Below, piece after piece: positions 61,526 to 64,000 of a DNA stretch of 64,000 nt (positions are counted from its first letter, which is position 1; every line of letters starts with the position of its first letter). This DNA is from Apis mellifera (lineage: Eukaryota; Arthropoda; Insecta; Hymenoptera; Apidae): positions 5,329,783 to 5,393,782 of the forward strand of contig NC_037653.1 in the NCBI RefSeq assembly GCF_003254395.2, in the 5' to 3' direction. The notes beneath the pieces were generated by a model. It was given only the letters and a program-made list of their open reading frames with translations. It did not search any database and had not been told where the DNA came from. The translations under genes were made by a program, and so were the position numbers.

Positions 61526-61849
61526 TTCTCTGCAGATGCTTTAATGATTGCGCGCGCACGGGACGTGGAATTCCCTTTCGGACGGTTCGAACCCCCTTGT
61601 TTTCTAGTTTTTCCACGGGGAAAATTTTTATTTATTTGGAGGATGGAAAAGGGAAATTTAAGGATTTATTTTCTTCCTTCTGACTATACGAGGTTCTCGA
61701 CTCGATCAGTTGAGTGATAAAAAAGAGAGGAGAGGAGTGTTAAAGTGTTTGTCGAAGAGGAGAGTATTTGTTTATGGATGATGAGAGAGAAAGAGAGAGA
61801 GAGGGGAGTTCGTAAGTTAATCGTGTTAGTTATTCACATGGAATAGAAA
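61524..61849. other. Mixed unique sequence after a CT tract
   Basis: The plus frame 61343-61717 crosses the microsatellite. The part after the acceptor-like ctctgcag (61536) to the stop at about 61715 is mixed in composition and could be an exon, but no donor is clear and no product is recognised. Confidence 0.2.
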
Positions 61850-62165
61850 TGTTTCCCGTATAAATCAACGTGTCAAGAGTACAAGAGGTGGCTGTTTTTC
61901 AATGCAAATGTCTGGCGCACATTGTGTGCAACCTCCTCCACAGCCCCGGGGTTAATTTAGACCGGTTCCCCGGTTATATTCGCGCGGCATTGTTTCCTTG
62001 ATGCGCGTAAAATGGGCGTTAATTGAAATGTAAGTGCACATTTATTACGATTCCATTCTGTAACAAGGGTTCATAAACGCGTAGGCAAGTGCAAATTGTT
62101 ACTAATGCGCTTCGTAATGACCTTGCCGCGATACGATATTACCGTTGTCCAATAATGAACACCGG
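61850..62165. other. GC-richer non-coding island, candidate regulatory element
   Basis: About 300 bp of balanced, non-repetitive sequence with no long frame. It contains octamer-like atgcaaat (61900-61907), the palindrome-like ccccggggttaatttagacc, and TAAT/ATTA cores (gggcgttaattga). It looks like a conserved non-coding element, but conservation cannot be tested here. Confidence 0.35.
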
Positions 62166-62599
62166 GACACGATTAGAAAATACAAATAATAATGGGATAC
62201 GATGTAGATTTTTTTTCTCTTTTCTTTTTTTCGTTTGAGAGGAAATTTTATCTTTATTTTTATTGCGTCCATACTTTTTTTTTTATATATAAGGGAGATG
62301 TAATAATTCGAATTTTTATTACAACGTGTATCGGGCGATATTCTCCTCTGGGACAAGTATGCAAAATACGCAAATTATGCGCAAGATATGCTAAATAGAA
62401 TGATAATAACTCAAAATTAACATTTTCTCGAGCAGAAGAAAAAAAAACGAGGATTTCCTACCTCGTTGCTGTTTTATGGAAATATAATACGTTCCCATGA
62501 ATACTTTCGATCCAGGCATACGTTATCGATATAAATATACATATTCGTTCGATTTTTTGAATCGAAACGTTATCGCAACACTCGAGATAAATAAAATTC
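62166..62599. other. AT-rich unique sequence
   Basis: No supported feature. Confidence 0.4.
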
Positions 62600-63290
62600 G
62601 CGTATATTTAAAGAAAGTTTCAGATCGTCGATTGCAAAAATTTAAAAAGCAATCCAAAAAATATTAGGGGAAATTTAAAGAAAGTTTCAGATCATAGATT
62701 CCAAAAATTTATAAAAAAAAGAAAAGTAATCCAAAAAATATTAGAGCAAATTTAAAGAAAGTTTCAAATCACAGATTCCAAAAATTTAAAAAGAGAAAAA
62801 ATGTTAGAGCAAATTTAAAGAACAATAAAAAATAGAAAAAGAGAAAAGCAATCCAAAAAATATTAGGGTAAATTTAAAGAAAGTTTCAGATCATAGATTC
62901 CAAAAATTTAAAAAATGTTAGAGCAAATTTAAAGAATAATAAAAAATAGAAAAAGAGAAAAGCAATACAAAAAATATTAGAGCAAATTTAAAGAAAGTTT
63001 CAGATCATAGATTCTAAAAATTTAAAAAGAAAAAAAATGTTAGAGCAAATTTAAAGAATAAAAAAAATAGAAAAAGAGAAGAGCAATCCAAAAAATATTA
63101 GGGCAAATTTAAAGAAAGTTTCAAATCATAGATTCCAAAAATTTAAAAAATGTTAGAGCAAATTTAAAGAATAATAAAAAATAGAAAAAGAGAAGAGCAA
63201 TCCAAAAAATATTAGAGCAAACTTAAAGAAAGTTTCAGACCATAGATTCCAAAAAAAAGGGAAAAGCAATCCAAAAAATATTAGGGGAAA
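62600..63290. repeat. Tandem array, ~55-125 bp A-rich composite unit, ~6-7 copies
   Basis: Series: aatccaaaaaatattagggg, caaatttaaagaaagtttca, gatcatagattccaaaaatt, aaaaaatgttagagcaaatt, taaagaataataaaaaatag, aaaaagagaagagc. Long units with both halves alternate with units lacking the second half. Confidence 0.92.
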
Positions 63291-63387
63291 TTAAAAGAGA
63301 TTTTTGGAAGGAGAAAAGGGAATTTCGACGAAGGATTTCTCTCCCGATTTTCCCCGAAAATTTGGATATACACGAGGAGTAGAAGAG

Positions 63388-63546
63388 ATGAAGGAGATAT
63401 TACGGTATCTTGCGTACCACCTCTTGAGACAGTTGGACGGACGAGGTGGAATCCGGGGATATTACCGAGCGTTGCTCGGTGACGTTCAACTCGTAAAGAT
63501 ACATTCATACCCGAAGCACATCCCCGCGAGAGGATGTATAGTCAGG
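63388..63546 (+). CDS. Candidate first coding exon, 53 codons, unknown product
   Basis: The ATG at 63388 (agagatgaagg) opens a frame that reaches a good donor, gtcagg/gtaagg (GT at 63547-63548), after exactly 53 codons. The peptide is mixed in composition, beginning MKEILRYLAYHLLRQLDGRG. The frame is also open upstream to 63304, so an internal exon is possible, though no acceptor is evident. The exon contains a perfect 7 bp hairpin (63464-63480). Alternatives are a non-coding or regulatory element. No family recognised. Confidence 0.28.
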
Positions 63547-64000
63547 GTAAGGCACTCGTGGAACGTCCGCATAATCTTTTACAGAGATCCCTTCTTCTTC
63601 TTCTTCTTCTTCTTTTTTTTTTTTTTCTTTTTACGAGACCTCGGTACGTCGGATCCGTCAAAGTGGCGTAGTTGGCCGGCCACTACTCCAAATCTTTTGC
63701 ATTTCTCCTTCTGACAATCTTTCCACTTTGTCGCGGAAAAATTGAAGAACGAGTTTTTCTCGAGTGGATTTCCCCGACATCGAAAATGCATCGACAAAAT
63801 CGATGTTTCCGATTTGAATTATAAATATAAAATTATATTATGAATAAGTGCGCATATTTCGAAAGAGAAATCTATATCGAGATAATATTTCTAGAGATCT
63901 TGTTAATAAAATCATTGAATAATTAAAAAATAGTTAATAGTTTCCGATTTGAATTATAAAGGATGAATAAATGCGCACATTTCGAAAGAGAAATCTGTAT
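63547..64000. other. Unique sequence with (TTC)n/poly-T and AT-rich tail
   Basis: 63593-63627 is a TTC run followed by poly-T; frames across it are Phe or Lys runs. In the AT-rich tail, cgaaagagaaatctatat recurs (63858 and 63982) with ttccgatttgaattataaa (63805, 63940), suggesting another tandem array of about 130 bp begins at the window edge. Confidence 0.6.

Noticed and set aside
63541..63560. miR-124-like string gtaaggcactcgtgg
   Set aside because: Only the first several bases resemble the mature microRNA; the rest differs and no precursor hairpin was seen.

Overview
This 64 kb window looks like AT-rich nuclear DNA of an insect, most likely a hymenopteran of the honeybee (Apis) type. The evidence is: AT-rich sequence broken by short CpG-rich islands; many (AT)n, (GA)n/(CT)n and CTAT microsatellites; a short CCTAA/TTAGG-type tract; and an internally deleted mariner element whose ends match the mariner class known from bees. 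The species is an inference; no marker gene is present to fix it. There are no operons and no tRNA or rRNA genes that I can recognise. Nothing resembles a prokaryotic or viral segment.

No complete protein-coding gene is visible. The window reads as intronic or intergenic space. The best coding signals are two isolated candidate exons with good splice sites, each with only one open frame: 8899-9024 (minus strand, 126 bp, phase 0) and 59432-59575 (plus strand, 144 bp, phase 1 at both ends). They lie on opposite strands, so if both are real at least two transcription units are present. Weaker candidates are at 2958-3100, 42389-42505 and 63388-63546. None could be assigned to a family by eye. Several longer unexplained open frames (1164-1407, 33887-34360, 45164-45454, 48720-49014, 53759-54178, 57882-58267) are listed with low confidence.

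The dominant content is tandem repetition. About 24 separate arrays or low-complexity domains, most with unrelated units of 26 to about 300 bp, together cover roughly 29 kb (about 45%). In order: 217 bp x3 (239-895); ~160 bp x4 (3328-3937); ~200 bp x7 (5080-6400); ~190 bp x7 (7230-8556); a 3.7 kb purine-strand domain (10095-13770) holding a 26 bp minisatellite in three blocks separated by a repeated spacer; a 1.17 kb CT/CTAT tract (16291-17458); ~110-140 bp (18385-20155); ~130 bp x8 (21725-22865); a higher-order AT/GATC array with a ~423 bp superperiod (24040-25850); a ~200 bp satellite-like array with alternating A/B units (26868-28110); then further arrays at 30512-31880, 32150-32960, 34590-35025, 35905-37105, 37505-39300, 41075-41440, 42570-44340, 45833-46432, 47395-48690, 50085-51950, 52630-53635, 54480-55600 and 62600-63290.

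Between the arrays are GC-richer, non-repetitive islands (for example 6780-7120, 9370-9680, 14050-14460, 37099-37500, 39400-39720, 53880-54180, 57780-58170, 60230-60540, 61850-62160). These are the most likely places for exons, promoters or conserved regulatory elements. The window from 55.6 to 62.6 kb is the least repetitive part and contains the best plus-strand exon candidate. Almost every long open frame in the arrays is a by-product of low-complexity or periodic sequence and is not annotated as a gene.
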